Numbered from the stretch's first letter, positions 51,115 through 61,156 are shown. The stretch: 64,000 nt of DNA from JAFTYO01 sp045611785 (GCA_045611785.1 JAZKXV010000023.1:1-64000); one strand, 5' to 3'. Notes: generated from the letters alone by a model not told the origin. Made by a program: numbers and translations.

Positions 51115-52122
51115 ATGAACATTTTAATTACGGGCGGAGCCGGATTTATAGGCTCTGAATTAGGCAAATTTTTAGTCAATATGGGGCACAATGTTAAAAT
51201 ATTAGATAACTTAGAATACGGATATATAGATAATTTTAGTGATAATGAAATTCTTAAAAACAATTTTATTCAAGCAGATATAAGAGAGGCTAATTTTGAA
51301 AAATACCTTGATGATATCAATATCATATATCATTTTGCCGGAATATCTTCTTTGCCCGAATGCGAATTTAACCCATACAAAGCTTTTGATGTAAACACTT
51401 CCGGTGTTGCTAATGTTTTAAGCGCCTGCAGAAAATCTAATGTTCAAAAATTTATTTTTGCTTCAACCTCGGCTGTTTATGAAAATAATTGTTCTCAAGA
51501 TTGTCACAAAGAAACAGATACGGTTTCTCCTAATTTAATTTATGCAACCTCAAAATATTGTGCTGAACAAATCTGTGCTTCATATGCACAAAATTATGAT
51601 ATGAATATTATCATATGCCGTTTTTTTAATGTATTTGGTCCTCATCAAGATTTTAAGCGCAAATATCCACCGTTTACAAGTTATATTATTAAAGAAGCTC
51701 TAAGTCACAATACACCTACAATTTATAACACGGCAGACTGTAAACGAGATTATATTTATATTGATGATTTAATACAGTATTTACACAAGATGTTGTTATC
51801 AAACAAAACATATTGCGCTGAAATTTTTAATTTAGCTAGTTCTCAAGCATATAGTGCAATTGAAATTGCCCAAACGGTATATCAAATTTTAAATCAACAA
51901 TTTGTATTTAATACGAACTTACCGGATAATTTTTGGAATAAATATACAGAACTTTTTGATAAAAATTTTAACCTCAATCAAAGCAGAGTAAAACAAGAAG
52001 TATTTAAACATTGTTTGGCTGATAATTCTAAAATCATAAATGAGTTTAATTATATTCCTAAGACATCGTTAAAAGACGGATTATCTAAAATTATCGGATA
52101 TCAAAATCAGCACAAAGGATAA
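51115..52122 (+). CDS. NAD-dependent sugar epimerase/dehydratase (extended SDR)
   Basis: 335 aa. GGAGFIGSELGKFL is the NAD loop, FASTSAVYE the Ser motif and YATSKYCAEQ the YxxxK catalytic pair; FFNVFGPHQ and RDYIYIDDLIQ are further SDR-family marks. It is near GalE/WbpP-type UDP-sugar 4-epimerases, but the substrate is not fixed by sequence. SD AGGAGG. Supplies a nucleotide sugar to the glycan made by this module. Confidence 0.9.
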   Translation: MNILITGGAGFIGSELGKFLVNMGHNVKILDNLEYGYIDNFSDNEILKNNFIQADIREANFEKYLDDINIIYHFAGISSLPECEFNPYKAFDVNTSGVANVLSACRKSNVQKFIFASTSAVYENNCSQDCHKETDTVSPNLIYATSKYCAEQICASYAQNYDMNIIICRFFNVFGPHQDFKRKYPPFTSYIIKEALSHNTPTIYNTADCKRDYIYIDDLIQYLHKMLLSNKTYCAEIFNLASSQAYSAIEIAQTVYQILNQQFVFNTNLPDNFWNKYTELFDKNFNLNQSRVKQEVFKHCLADNSKIINEFNYIPKTSLKDGLSKIIGYQNQHKG

Positions 52123-52125
52123 ACT

Positions 52126-53262
52126 ATGAATAAAATCAATTCTAAAGATGTTTCTATAGTGGTTCAAGGCAAAAATATTGCTGAACATACTTATAATTGT
52201 CTAAAAAGTTTACGCACAAATTTTCCGGATGCTGAAATTATATTTTCCACATACGAAAATGAAGACATAAAAAGTCTTGATTTTGATATTTTAGTAACAT
52301 CAGCTGATCCAAAAGCAACTTTGTTGTTTGATAAAATGTATAACAATATAAACCGTATCTTAGTTACAACTCGTGCCGGTTTACAAAAAGTCTCCAGAAA
52401 ATATTGTTTAAAAATCAGATCCGATTTATATTTTGATAATGATAAACTTTTATTAGATATAGCTTCTTTTTTTCCCATCAGAGATGAAAAATTTGCAATC
52501 TTTAAAAACAGAGTGTTATTTTACTGTTTATGGAGCCGAAAATTTGAATATATTAACAATAAATATCTGATACAAACTCCCTTTCATTTGAGTGATTGGA
52601 TGTGCTTTGGCTTAACCGAAGATATTAAATCTTATTTTGAAGCCATACCACTGACAAATGAACCGCAATATTCTAACTTTTTTAAAAATCCCAAACACAG
52701 AAAACAACTCTTTTTTGATTATAATGTTTCTTGGCGTTTTCCTCCTGAACAATATTTTGCCGTTACATTTTTCAGCCAATTTTTTGCTCAGGCTAAAATG
52801 GAATCTGCACAAGATGTAAAACCTATGCAAATGGAATTTTCAAAACAAGTTTTTGCTTCTAATGTTGTTGTTTGCGGTTATAAAGAATGCGGCGCTTATA
52901 TCCAAAAAAAAGAATATAAATATGCATCTAAGCACATAAATTGGCTAAAAGGCATTTGGCTTAGCGGAGTGTATCGTTATGCAGACTTTTTAGCCGATTA
53001 TAAAAAATATTGCGATAAAAATTTTAAAATACCTCTTATTTATTTGTGGTCATTAAATCAACAAATTGATAATGATACAATAAAAATCCACAAACATTAT
53101 CTTGCTTTTATTAAACCCATAAAAATGTTTTTAAAATGGATAGAACAATTTTTTTCAATCATGTACTATGGTTTAAGAATTGTAAGCAACTTTTTAAAAA
53201 TATATTTTCAGGCACTAATCAAAAAATATTTCTTGCTTTTTTTGCTTGTTTATGCTTTTTAA
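52126..53262 (+). CDS. WavE-type lipopolysaccharide-synthesis protein
   Basis: 378 aa. VSIVVQGKNIAEHTYNCLKSLRTNFPDAEIIFSTY is the WavE-family start (a GT-like domain for LPS core), with KVSRKYCLKIRSDLYFDND further on. The C-terminus is hydrophobic and basic (LRIVSNFLKIYFQALIKKYFLLFLLVYAF) and may associate with the membrane. Last gene of the module; tRNA-Thr begins 12 nt after its stop. Confidence 0.72.
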   Translation: MNKINSKDVSIVVQGKNIAEHTYNCLKSLRTNFPDAEIIFSTYENEDIKSLDFDILVTSADPKATLLFDKMYNNINRILVTTRAGLQKVSRKYCLKIRSDLYFDNDKLLLDIASFFPIRDEKFAIFKNRVLFYCLWSRKFEYINNKYLIQTPFHLSDWMCFGLTEDIKSYFEAIPLTNEPQYSNFFKNPKHRKQLFFDYNVSWRFPPEQYFAVTFFSQFFAQAKMESAQDVKPMQMEFSKQVFASNVVVCGYKECGAYIQKKEYKYASKHINWLKGIWLSGVYRYADFLADYKKYCDKNFKIPLIYLWSLNQQIDNDTIKIHKHYLAFIKPIKMFLKWIEQFFSIMYYGLRIVSNFLKIYFQALIKKYFLLFLLVYAF

Positions 53263-53274
53263 TATCTCATAAGT

Positions 53275-53350
<76 letters not shown>

Positions 53351-53495
53351 TCTTAAAGTTACATCCTTACCATATTGACCGTTATTTGTGCTTATCACAT
53401 TTTTTAATTGCGCATTTATGCAAAATTTTTAACTTGAAAAATATCAAAAACTAACTAAAGTAAAAACAGCATTATAATTTATGGAGATTACTTTT

Positions 53496-54158
53496 ATGCT
53501 TTCTTATCAAAACCAACAAGGAAGAAGTATGGTAGAGATGCTAGGTGTTTTAGCTATCATTGGCGTACTTTCTGTTGGTGCTGTATCAGGATATTCGAAA
53601 GCAATGAGAAGATATAAGCTAAACAAACAATCTGCTCAGTTAACTCAACTGCTTAATGCTTTGTATCAATATAAAGCTGAATGGACTTTTGATGGACAAA
53701 CTAAGGTCGATTTAATTCCATATTATGAAGCATTGGGTGAAATACCAAAAGAGATGTTAACTAACCAATCATCCAATTCCAGCGGAAAAATTATATACGA
53801 CGTTTTTAATTCTGCCATTCAAATCACAACTAACGGAACTTGGAGTATGGGACATGAGTTATTGTTATCTTATCAAATTAAAAACAATAATGCTTTTGAT
53901 ATTTGCTTAAATGCATCAAATATTGCTTCTATGTTCAGCAATCATTTACTTTATATTGGTGTAGCAAAAACCACGGCAAATTCATCATCAAATCAATTTT
54001 ATGCAAAATATTTTGGTAATTCTTATTGCAAGCAAGCTAAAGATAATCAACTTGGAAAATGCATGTCAGAAATGACAATGCAAAACATTGCCGAGCAATG
54101 CGAATTTTGTAAAGATTCAAATAGCTGCGTATTTAGATTTCAATTTGTTTCTGATTAA
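53496..54158 (+). CDS. Type IV pilin-like protein (prepilin)
   Basis: SD GGAG sits 9 nt before ATG 53496. Leader MLSYQNQQG is cut before RSMVEM, followed by the hydrophobic helix LGVLAIIGVLSVGAVSGY. The globular part (about 185 aa) has Cys pairs near its end (CEFCKDSNSC) and a C-terminal FRFQFVSD. It shares the G|RSM(V/I)E site with the gene at 38358. A minor pilin or pseudopilin is likely; the assembly machinery must be elsewhere. Confidence 0.82.
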   Translation: MLSYQNQQGRSMVEMLGVLAIIGVLSVGAVSGYSKAMRRYKLNKQSAQLTQLLNALYQYKAEWTFDGQTKVDLIPYYEALGEIPKEMLTNQSSNSSGKIIYDVFNSAIQITTNGTWSMGHELLLSYQIKNNNAFDICLNASNIASMFSNHLLYIGVAKTTANSSSNQFYAKYFGNSYCKQAKDNQLGKCMSEMTMQNIAEQCEFCKDSNSCVFRFQFVSD

Positions 54159-54172
54159 TTTTTCAATATTTT

Positions 54173-54766
54173 TTATAGTTCTTTTCTAGATGTAAGTGCC
54201 ATTTGAATGGTACCATCATCCATATAATCCAGCTCAGCACCTACCGGTATACCTTGAGCAAGAGTTGTAACTTTTACGCTATAATCTTTTAATTTATTTA
54301 ACAAATAATGTGTTGTAATTTGGCCATCTACTGTTGCAGGTAATGCTAAAATTATTTCTTCAAAAGCTTCTGTTTTAATTCTGGAAAACAAATTATCAAT
54401 ATTTAAATCTTCAGGAGTAATACCATCAAGAGCTGATAATACGCCTCCTAAAATATGATATAATCCTTTATAAAAGCCAACTCTCTCCATTGCCCATAAA
54501 TCAGCAACATCTTGCACAACGCAAACTGTTTTACAATCGCGTTCAGAAGAAGAACATATAGAGCATATTTCACCGGTATCATAATTACCGCAAACCTTAC
54601 ATGTTTGTATATTTTGAGCAACATTCTGCAAAGCATCTATAAGCGGCAACATTTGCTCATTTTTCTTTTTTAAAAGTTGCAATACAATTCTTCTTGCCGA
54701 ACGCGTACCCAGTGCCGGCAATTTTGCTACTGTTTTTATAAGCTTTTCTATTTGAGCACCTGCCAT
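54173..54766 (-). CDS. recR: Recombination protein RecR
   Basis: 197-aa clamp protein of RecFOR gap repair. Zinc finger CKVCGNYDTGEICSIC with four Cys, then the TOPRIM domain with VCVVQDVADLWAME and PATVDGQITTHYL. Ends close to the convergent pilin gene. It is the last gene of the dnaX-ybaB-recR operon, the standard bacterial order. Confidence 0.94.
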   Translation of the reverse strand: MAGAQIEKLIKTVAKLPALGTRSARRIVLQLLKKKNEQMLPLIDALQNVAQNIQTCKVCGNYDTGEICSICSSSERDCKTVCVVQDVADLWAMERVGFYKGLYHILGGVLSALDGITPEDLNIDNLFSRIKTEAFEEIILALPATVDGQITTHYLLNKLKDYSVKVTTLAQGIPVGAELDYMDDGTIQMALTSRKEL

Positions 54767-54774
54767 TGTTTTCT

Positions 54775-55095
54775 CTAGAAAGGAATTTTTAATCCACCAA
54801 AATTGACACCTCCTGTAGCTTCTTTCATTCCTTCTTCTTGCATTGCATCAATTTTGTTATGAGCATCATTATATGCTGCCATAATTAAATCTTCCAATAC
54901 ATCTGTTTCATCTGCTACAACTAAGCTTTTATCAATGCTAATTTTTTTCATTTCTGATCTGCCATTTAAAACCACTTTAACTAAACCGCCGGCACTTGTT
55001 CCTTCTCTTTCTTCTTGGCCTAATCTGGTTTGTGTTTCTTGCATTTTCTTTTGCATAATTTGTGCTTGTTTCATTAATCCTTGAATGTTCATCAT
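54775..55095 (-). CDS. ybaB: YbaB/EbfC nucleoid-associated protein
   Basis: 106-aa DNA-binding protein of the EbfC family. MNIQGLMKQAQIMQKKMQETQ begins a helical dimerisation arm and VVLNGRSEMKKISID the beta core. Starts 6 nt after dnaX and precedes recR by 8 nt. Confidence 0.93.
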   Translation of the reverse strand: MMNIQGLMKQAQIMQKKMQETQTRLGQEEREGTSAGGLVKVVLNGRSEMKKISIDKSLVVADETDVLEDLIMAAYNDAHNKIDAMQEEGMKEATGGVNFGGLKIPF

Positions 55096-55101
55096 GATTA
55101 T

Positions 55102-56811
55102 TTATTCCTCTTCATAAGTGTTAACATTAAAATCTTCATCTTGTTCTTCTTCTGAAATTTTACGAATAACCGTATCTATTTTAGCTCCTGCAAATTCGCT
55201 TAAAATTGCTTTAACCAACGGATATTCAGAAACGCTTCGTTTATCTTGTTCTGCCGTTGCCTTTTCTTTATCTGATAAAGTTTCACCCAATGGACCACGG
55301 CGAATTTCTATTTTCCATTTTATGCCTGTTGCTGTTTCCAATTCTTTATTAAAATTTTGCATAAAGTCAGGAGCTACTTTTTCTGATATTGCCATCTTGA
55401 TATAGCCAGATGCAAATGCTTCAACAGATATATCATTTTTTACGCCATATAAAAGTAACATCTTTTTACGGTCTTCTAAATACGTAACAAAATCATTAAG
55501 GCTGAAATTTATATCTGTTTTTGGTTGTTCTGCTTCGACTGAATTTGATTGTATTTCTTGTTTTTCAACAGGCTGTCTCACTATAACAGGCTCAGAAGCA
55601 ATGCTTTGAGAAACTTTAGCAACTTGTACTATACTTGAATTAGAGTTTTTTTTTACCTCATTTAAAATCTCTACAGGGGTTGGCAAATTTGCCGAATATG
55701 CAACTCTTATCAAAATCATCTCTAAGGCTTTAAGTGGTATCGGTGCACTGCTTAATTCCGAAATTCCTTTAATTAACATTTGCCACATGCGAGATAAAAC
55801 AGCTATAGAGATATCATTAGAGAGTTTTTCACATAATTTTCTTTCATTCTCACTTAAAATTTGAGCGCTAAGTGTCATTGGTACAATTTTAACACGAGCA
55901 ACCATATGTGTAACATCTATCAAATCTTGTAAAATTGATAATGGATTTGCACCATTTTTATATTGCTCAGATAAATTGCGTAAAACAGATTGGACGTCCC
56001 CTGATATAAGTTCATCAAAAAGTTCTAAAGTCTTATTTCTATCAGCCAAGCCTATCATCTCAATGACGGTATCTGTCTTAATTTTGCCATCGCCTAACAC
56101 TATTGCCTGATCTAGCATTGATAAACCATCGCGAGCTGAGCCATCTGCTGCACGAGCAACAATTTCTAAAGCTTCATCAGCGGCATCAATCCCTTCTGCT
56201 GTTACAATTTTCTTAAATAACTTAACCAAGGTTTCAATACTTAAACGTTGCAAATCAAAACGTTGACATCTTGATAAAATTGTAACAGGAACTTTTCTTA
56301 TTTCGGTTGTTGCAAATATAAATTTCACATGAGCAGGAGGTTCTTCCAATGTCTTTAACAATGCATTGAAAGCGCCTTTTGATAACATATGCACCTCGTC
56401 TATAATATAAACTTTATAGCGTGCATTTGTTGGCTTATAACCTACGCCATCAAGCAGTTCTCGCATATCATCAACACCTGTTCTTGATGCTGCGTCGAGC
56501 TCTAAAACATCTATATGTCTTCCGGCAGCAATTGCTTTGCAATTTTCGCATACGCCGCAAGGACGAATCGTCGGACCACCCTTTCCATCAAGTCCTATGC
56601 AATTTAATGCCCTAGCAATTAAGCGAGCTGTAGTAGTTTTTCCTACCCCCCTTATTCCTGTTAAAATATATGCATGATGTAAACGATTATTTTTAATAGC
56701 ATTTGTAAGTGTTTGTACCAAAGCATCCTGACCGAGCAAATCTTCAAATGTTTGCGGACGATATTTACGGGCTAATACCACATACTGATTTTGTGCACTT
56801 TCCAAAGCCAT
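55102..56811 (-). CDS. dnaX: DNA polymerase III subunits gamma/tau
   Basis: 569 aa clamp-loader AAA+ protein. LARKYRPQTFEDLLGQD, Walker A GIRGVGKTTTARL, zinc-finger CGVCENCKAI, Walker B IIDEVHML and sensor ATTEIRKVPVTILSRCQRF are all present in order. The C-terminal 180 residues (from about 385) form the tau-like region with an acidic end. No obvious frameshift site for gamma was searched for. First protein gene after the SRP RNA. Confidence 0.95.
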   Translation of the reverse strand: MALESAQNQYVVLARKYRPQTFEDLLGQDALVQTLTNAIKNNRLHHAYILTGIRGVGKTTTARLIARALNCIGLDGKGGPTIRPCGVCENCKAIAAGRHIDVLELDAASRTGVDDMRELLDGVGYKPTNARYKVYIIDEVHMLSKGAFNALLKTLEEPPAHVKFIFATTEIRKVPVTILSRCQRFDLQRLSIETLVKLFKKIVTAEGIDAADEALEIVARAADGSARDGLSMLDQAIVLGDGKIKTDTVIEMIGLADRNKTLELFDELISGDVQSVLRNLSEQYKNGANPLSILQDLIDVTHMVARVKIVPMTLSAQILSENERKLCEKLSNDISIAVLSRMWQMLIKGISELSSAPIPLKALEMILIRVAYSANLPTPVEILNEVKKNSNSSIVQVAKVSQSIASEPVIVRQPVEKQEIQSNSVEAEQPKTDINFSLNDFVTYLEDRKKMLLLYGVKNDISVEAFASGYIKMAISEKVAPDFMQNFNKELETATGIKWKIEIRRGPLGETLSDKEKATAEQDKRSVSEYPLVKAILSEFAGAKIDTVIRKISEEEQDEDFNVNTYEEE

Positions 56812-56830
56812 TAAACTCTCTTTAAAATGA

Positions 56831-56922
56831 GGCGAAGGGACAAGAACCTCGCTTCAACCGTTACGGCTGCTTCCTTCCGAACCTGACCGGGTTGGCGGCG
56901 AACCGACCTCTTGCCCTTCATT
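56831..56922 (-). ncRNA. ffs: Signal recognition particle RNA (4.5S)
   Basis: On the minus strand the universal SRP motif GGTCAGGTTCGGAAGGAAGCAGC is centred at about 56870-56890; it holds the GGAA tetraloop and the Ffh-binding loop. The outer stem GAAGGG...CCCTTC closes near 56834 and 56919. Size is about 90 nt, and it lies 20 nt upstream of dnaX as in many alphaproteobacteria. Exact ends are uncertain by a few bases. Confidence 0.92.
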
Positions 56923-56999
56923 ATCATAAATCTTTGTACATATTGAAGCAAACATCTTAATTTTTAAAGCAAAAAATTAAGCTATCAACATCAATATAT

Positions 57000-58397
57000 C
57001 TAATAAAAAGCAAAAGCTCTGTTTGTTTTTTCTTTACTTAAAATATATTCTTTTACAACCTCAGCATCTTTTCCAAAAACAACAGGAAAATCATACATAT
57101 ACAAAGATGATGCATCATATGGTTCTATTGTTTCATCAAATTTTGCAGGCGCTTTATCTACCACTTTGGGTCCCTCTTGAGTAACTTCAACAATATCTAA
57201 GCTATGCTCATTAGTTCCATCTCTTAAAATACGGAAAGCACCGTTTATACCGATATATCCATTAGAATCTGTAATATCATTATAAATATTAGCTTTATCT
57301 TTATTTGATAATGCTGATGCCAACGCTACAGAATCGTACGCAAATGAATACAGCTGATTTGGAACATTATCAAACAAGCTCTCATATTTTTTATTAAAAT
57401 AGTTATTATAAACTCTGGATATAACAGGATATACACCATGATACAATGTTGTTTCTTTGTTCAAACTTGTATTTTCCCAAATAGAGGTACCTAAAAACAT
57501 AATATCCGGATAATAGATATCATAGTATCCGAACATTACTGCAGCAGATTTTAGCCGACTACCTGTTTCTGCAATTAAAACAGCATCAAAATCAATATCT
57601 CCGGTTGTATAAACATTTTTAATCATAGCAAGTTCTTTAGTTGCTGCTTTATCACCCTCTGCAGCTAATTTTTCAAGTTGTTTTTTACGCTTTGTAATTT
57701 CTTCAGATCTTTTATCATAATCTGTTAAAGATTTTACAATAGGAGCAAAATCTAAAGTTTCCGCAGGATAAAAGCCTATTTTAACCACTTTGGAACCATA
57801 TTTAGGAGCATTTAACACAGCTGACTTTGCCATGTTTAGCCCTGCTGTTGTATCCGGTACCATTAATGCAATTTTTGTTCTTTGTTTAGATGCTGCATAA
57901 GACACAACTCTTTTAATTTGTTCCTCACCTAAAAGGCCTAAGGTATATATGCCTTCTCTTAATACTTGAGGAGATGTAGAAAAGGATATAACCGGAACAT
58001 TTTTATTGCGAGCCACATCACTTACTGCCATCACCTCATCGCTCATCAATGGGCCTAAAATTAAATCCACTCTTGCATCTAAAGCCTCATTAACAGCTCT
58101 TATAGCTCCTTGTTGAGTGCTTTGCGTATCATAAAACTTTAATATGAGGTTTTTATTTCCAGTATCTTCTAAAGACATTAAAGCAGCATTTCTTAAACCT
58201 ATGCCGTAAACAGAAGATTTACCGCTCAAAGGCAAAAGCATTCCAACCTTAAACGCTTCTGAGCTCTCTTGATAAACAGATTGTACTTTTGTATCTGCAT
58301 ACGTATCTTGGCTAACATAAATTCCGGAATACTTAGTTTGTAATCCGCACGATGCAACCATCACACTTAAAAATATTGCCAGTAACTTTTTAAACAC
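57000..58397 (-). CDS. LpoA/YraM-like penicillin-binding protein activator lipoprotein
   Basis: 465 aa. Signal peptide with lipobox VASC (MFKKLLAIFLSVMVASCG), then a periplasmic-binding-protein-like fold: VGMLLPLSGKSSVYGIGLRNAAL and IRAVNEALDARVDLILGPLM are the standard start. It lacks the TPR-like N-terminal domain of E. coli LpoA, as in alphaproteobacterial members. Divergent from rsmI with a short gap, the usual neighbourhood LpoA-rsmI-yraN. Likely supports peptidoglycan synthases in the outer membrane. Confidence 0.85.
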   Translation of the reverse strand: MFKKLLAIFLSVMVASCGLQTKYSGIYVSQDTYADTKVQSVYQESSEAFKVGMLLPLSGKSSVYGIGLRNAALMSLEDTGNKNLILKFYDTQSTQQGAIRAVNEALDARVDLILGPLMSDEVMAVSDVARNKNVPVISFSTSPQVLREGIYTLGLLGEEQIKRVVSYAASKQRTKIALMVPDTTAGLNMAKSAVLNAPKYGSKVVKIGFYPAETLDFAPIVKSLTDYDKRSEEITKRKKQLEKLAAEGDKAATKELAMIKNVYTTGDIDFDAVLIAETGSRLKSAAVMFGYYDIYYPDIMFLGTSIWENTSLNKETTLYHGVYPVISRVYNNYFNKKYESLFDNVPNQLYSFAYDSVALASALSNKDKANIYNDITDSNGYIGINGAFRILRDGTNEHSLDIVEVTQEGPKVVDKAPAKFDETIEPYDASSLYMYDFPVVFGKDAEVVKEYILSKEKTNRAFAFY

Positions 58398-58477
58398 TTG
58401 CTTTTTTCCTCAAAATGTAAAACAATTCAGATAATTTGTTTTAACTTAAAAAATATTTATTGTAAAGAGTTATCAAA

Positions 58478-59314
58478 ATGTTAAACAACGCTTTATACAT
58501 TGTTGCAACTCCTATCGGCAACATTAATGATATTACATTCAGAGCTTTAGAAACTCTAAAAAAAGTTGATGTTATAGCTTGCGAAGATACCAGAGTTACA
58601 AAAAAGCTTTTTTCACTTCTTAATTTAAGCCTAGATAAAACATTTATATCATATCAAGATCATAACGAAGAAGAAAAATCTCAAAGCATCATAGATATTA
58701 TCAACCAAGGAAAATCAGTTGCTTTAGTTAGCGATGCGGGTTCACCACTAATCTCAGACCCTGGGTATAAGCTTGTCAGAAAATGCAATGAGCAGAATAT
58801 CAAAATATACACTATTCCAGGTGCTTCAGCTGTTATTTGCGCATTACAACTTTCCGGCTTACCTACTAACAGATTTATGTTTGCAGGATTTATTCCTAAT
58901 AAAGACAAGGCCAGATTAGATTTATTTATAGAGTTAAAAAAAGTCAATACAACTTTAGTTTTTTATGAAACAGCTCCCAGATTATGCAAAACTCTTTTAG
59001 CCATATCTTATGTTTTCGAAAACAGAGAAGTTGCTGTTGCAAGAGAAATTACAAAACTATATGAAGAATGCGTAAGAGGTAATGCAAATACACTTTATGA
59101 GCATTACACACAAAATCCACCTAAAGGTGAAATTGTAGTTATGATAGCGCCACCTGATAACTCAACAAAATCTGAATATGATGTTGTAAACGAATTAAAA
59201 ACAAGATTAAAATCCATGAGCTTAAAATCTGCAGTAAAAGAGGTAGCAGAACTCACTAAAGTAAATAAAAATGAAATATATAGCATGGCACTTAGCATAA
59301 AAAATGAAAATTAA
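58478..59314 (+). CDS. rsmI: 16S rRNA (cytidine1402-2'-O)-methyltransferase RsmI
   Basis: 278 aa of the tetrapyrrole-methylase fold. LYIVATPIGNINDITFRALETLKKVDVIACEDTR is the family start, VALVSDAGSPLISDPGYKLVR the SAM site and PTNRFMFAGFIP the next motif. Overlaps yraN by 11 nt. Confidence 0.94.
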   Translation: MLNNALYIVATPIGNINDITFRALETLKKVDVIACEDTRVTKKLFSLLNLSLDKTFISYQDHNEEEKSQSIIDIINQGKSVALVSDAGSPLISDPGYKLVRKCNEQNIKIYTIPGASAVICALQLSGLPTNRFMFAGFIPNKDKARLDLFIELKKVNTTLVFYETAPRLCKTLLAISYVFENREVAVAREITKLYEECVRGNANTLYEHYTQNPPKGEIVVMIAPPDNSTKSEYDVVNELKTRLKSMSLKSAVKEVAELTKVNKNEIYSMALSIKNEN

Positions 59315-59660
59315 CAATAGCGGACAAATAGCAGAATTTATAGCGCGCCTTTATTTTCGCATTAAAGGATATAGCATATTAAAACAAAATTATAAAAGCG
59401 CACTAAAAATTCCGGCCGGTGAAGTTGATTTTATTGCCTTAAAAAAACAAACAATTATATTTGTTGAAGTAAAAAAGCGTCAATCTATTGAAATAGCGCG
59501 CTATGCAATAGTTAAAAAACAACAAAAACGTATAATTAATGCTGCAAAACTATTTATTAAACAAAACCCGTCTTACAGCAATTATAATATACGTTTTGAT
59601 GCTGTTTTAATTAAATTCCCTTTTTCAATTGTGCATATTAAGAATGCTTGGCAAGAATAA
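59304..59660 (+). CDS. yraN: YraN-family (UPF0102) nuclease-fold protein
   Basis: 118 aa of restriction-endonuclease-like fold. GQIAEFIARLYFRIKGY and AGEVDFIALKKQTIIFVEVKKRQS carry the D-(E)xK catalytic pair. Overlap with rsmI means co-translation. Its biological role is not settled; it occurs next to rsmI in most proteobacteria. Confidence 0.9.
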   Translation: MKINNSGQIAEFIARLYFRIKGYSILKQNYKSALKIPAGEVDFIALKKQTIIFVEVKKRQSIEIARYAIVKKQQKRIINAAKLFIKQNPSYSNYNIRFDAVLIKFPFSIVHIKNAWQE

Positions 59661-59662
59661 GC

Positions 59663-60367
59663 CTATTCCTCTGTTTCGGTTTCCTCTCCAGAATTATCAA
59701 CCGAATATCCTGTTGCACGAACTGTACGGATATAATCTGGTCCATACTCATTTAACGCACGACGCAATCTTCTGATATGAACATCAACAGTTCTTGATTC
59801 AACATAAATATTATCGCCCCAAACAGTTTTTAATAAAACTTCACGTGAAAATACTTTTTTAGGTTCACTCAATAAAAGTTTTAATAATCTAAATTCTGTT
59901 GGACCTAAATGAACATAGTTGTTTGAGCGGAAAACTTTTTTCTCAACCAAATCCATTTTTATATCTTCAAAGACAATTTCTTTTACCGTTGTTGTTTCAG
60001 GTGCTCTACGCAAATTTGTTTTAACTCTTGCCATAAGCTCAGGCACGGAAAAAGGTTTGGTTACATAGTCATCTGCCCCTGCTGTTAAGCCTTTGATTTT
60101 ATCTTCTTCTTGGCCTTTTGCAGTTAACATGATAATCGGAATATTTTTTATGTCAGGCTTAGTGCGAATCTGTTTACAAATTTCCACTCCTGACATTTTC
60201 GGTAACATCCAGTCTAACAATATAAGCGAAGGATTATGTGCTTCAACTTCAGCAACAACTTTTGCGCCGTTTGATTCAATAACCACCTCATAGCCTTCTT
60301 TTTCCAAGTTATACTTTAACAACAATGCTAACGCTTGTTCATCTTCTACTACCATTATCTTTTTCAT
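59663..60367 (-). CDS. phoB: PhoB-type response regulator
   Basis: From ATG 60367 (SD TAGGAG), 234 aa. Receiver domain with acidic pocket VEDE, phospho-acceptor Asp52 in LLDWMLP and K in PFSVPEL; OmpR-type winged helix with LLSEPKKVFSREVLLKTVWG and RTVDVHIRRLRRAL. Close to PhoB of alphaproteobacteria; PhoR and pst genes are not in the window, so phosphate control is an inference. It is a separate unit from rpe upstream by 12 nt. Confidence 0.85.
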   Translation of the reverse strand: MKKIMVVEDEQALALLLKYNLEKEGYEVVIESNGAKVVAEVEAHNPSLILLDWMLPKMSGVEICKQIRTKPDIKNIPIIMLTAKGQEEDKIKGLTAGADDYVTKPFSVPELMARVKTNLRRAPETTTVKEIVFEDIKMDLVEKKVFRSNNYVHLGPTEFRLLKLLLSEPKKVFSREVLLKTVWGDNIYVESRTVDVHIRRLRRALNEYGPDYIRTVRATGYSVDNSGEETETEE

Positions 60368-60379
60368 TGCCAACTCCTA

Positions 60380-61015
60380 TTATCGTAAAGCTTCAATATT
60401 TTTTTTATATTCACCATTATTAAGGATTGCACTTCCGGCAACTAAAACATCTGCCCCTGCAGCAATACACTCAGCAGCCGTTAACGGATTTATCCCGCCA
60501 TCGACTTCAATTAATATGTTTTTACCTTTTATCATATTTTTGATTTTAGAAATTTTAGAAATACTGCTATTAATAAACGACTGCCCACCAAACCCTGGAT
60601 TAACACTCATCACTAAAATTAAATCTACTTTATCAAGTACATATTCCAACACACTTTCTGGAGTTGATGGATTTAAGCTCACGCCTGCTTTAAGTCCCAA
60701 AGCTCTAATTTGTGATAATGCTTTATCCAAATGTTGACAGCTTTCTGCATGAACCGTAATTATATCAGCACCTGCTTGAGCAAACCAAGGTATCATTTCC
60801 AACGGATTATCTACCATCAGATGAACATCAAACGGCAATTGCGTATAAGGTCTTATACTTTTTATAACTCCAGGTCCAAATGTTATATTTGGAACAAAAT
60901 GCCCATCCATTATATCAAGATGAATCCAATCAGCATTTGCCTGTGTTAGCATTTGTATCTCATCTTTTAAGCATGAAAAATCAGCAGATAAAATGCTGGG
61001 GGCTATCAATACCAT
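60380..61015 (-). CDS. rpe: Ribulose-phosphate 3-epimerase
   Basis: TIM-barrel enzyme of the pentose phosphate pathway, about 211 aa from ATG 61015 (SD GGGAGG). MDGHFVPNITFGP, DVHLMVDNP, VNPGFGGQ and EVDGGINP are the metal/active-site motifs (catalytic Asp pair present). The phoB start lies 13 nt beyond its stop, so they are probably co-transcribed. Confidence 0.95.
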   Translation of the reverse strand: MVLIAPSILSADFSCLKDEIQMLTQANADWIHLDIMDGHFVPNITFGPGVIKSIRPYTQLPFDVHLMVDNPLEMIPWFAQAGADIITVHAESCQHLDKALSQIRALGLKAGVSLNPSTPESVLEYVLDKVDLILVMSVNPGFGGQSFINSSISKISKIKNMIKGKNILIEVDGGINPLTAAECIAAGADVLVAGSAILNNGEYKKNIEALR

Positions 61016-61156
61016 AACATATCCTCCCAAAAATTATTTTTTACTATCTTAACTGATAAATATTTAAATACTAGTAAAAATATTTTTCTCATTCTTGATA
61101 TTGCTTAAATAAACATTATTTAGTGTGTCTCACTTTATTTTTGAAAGGATACACCC

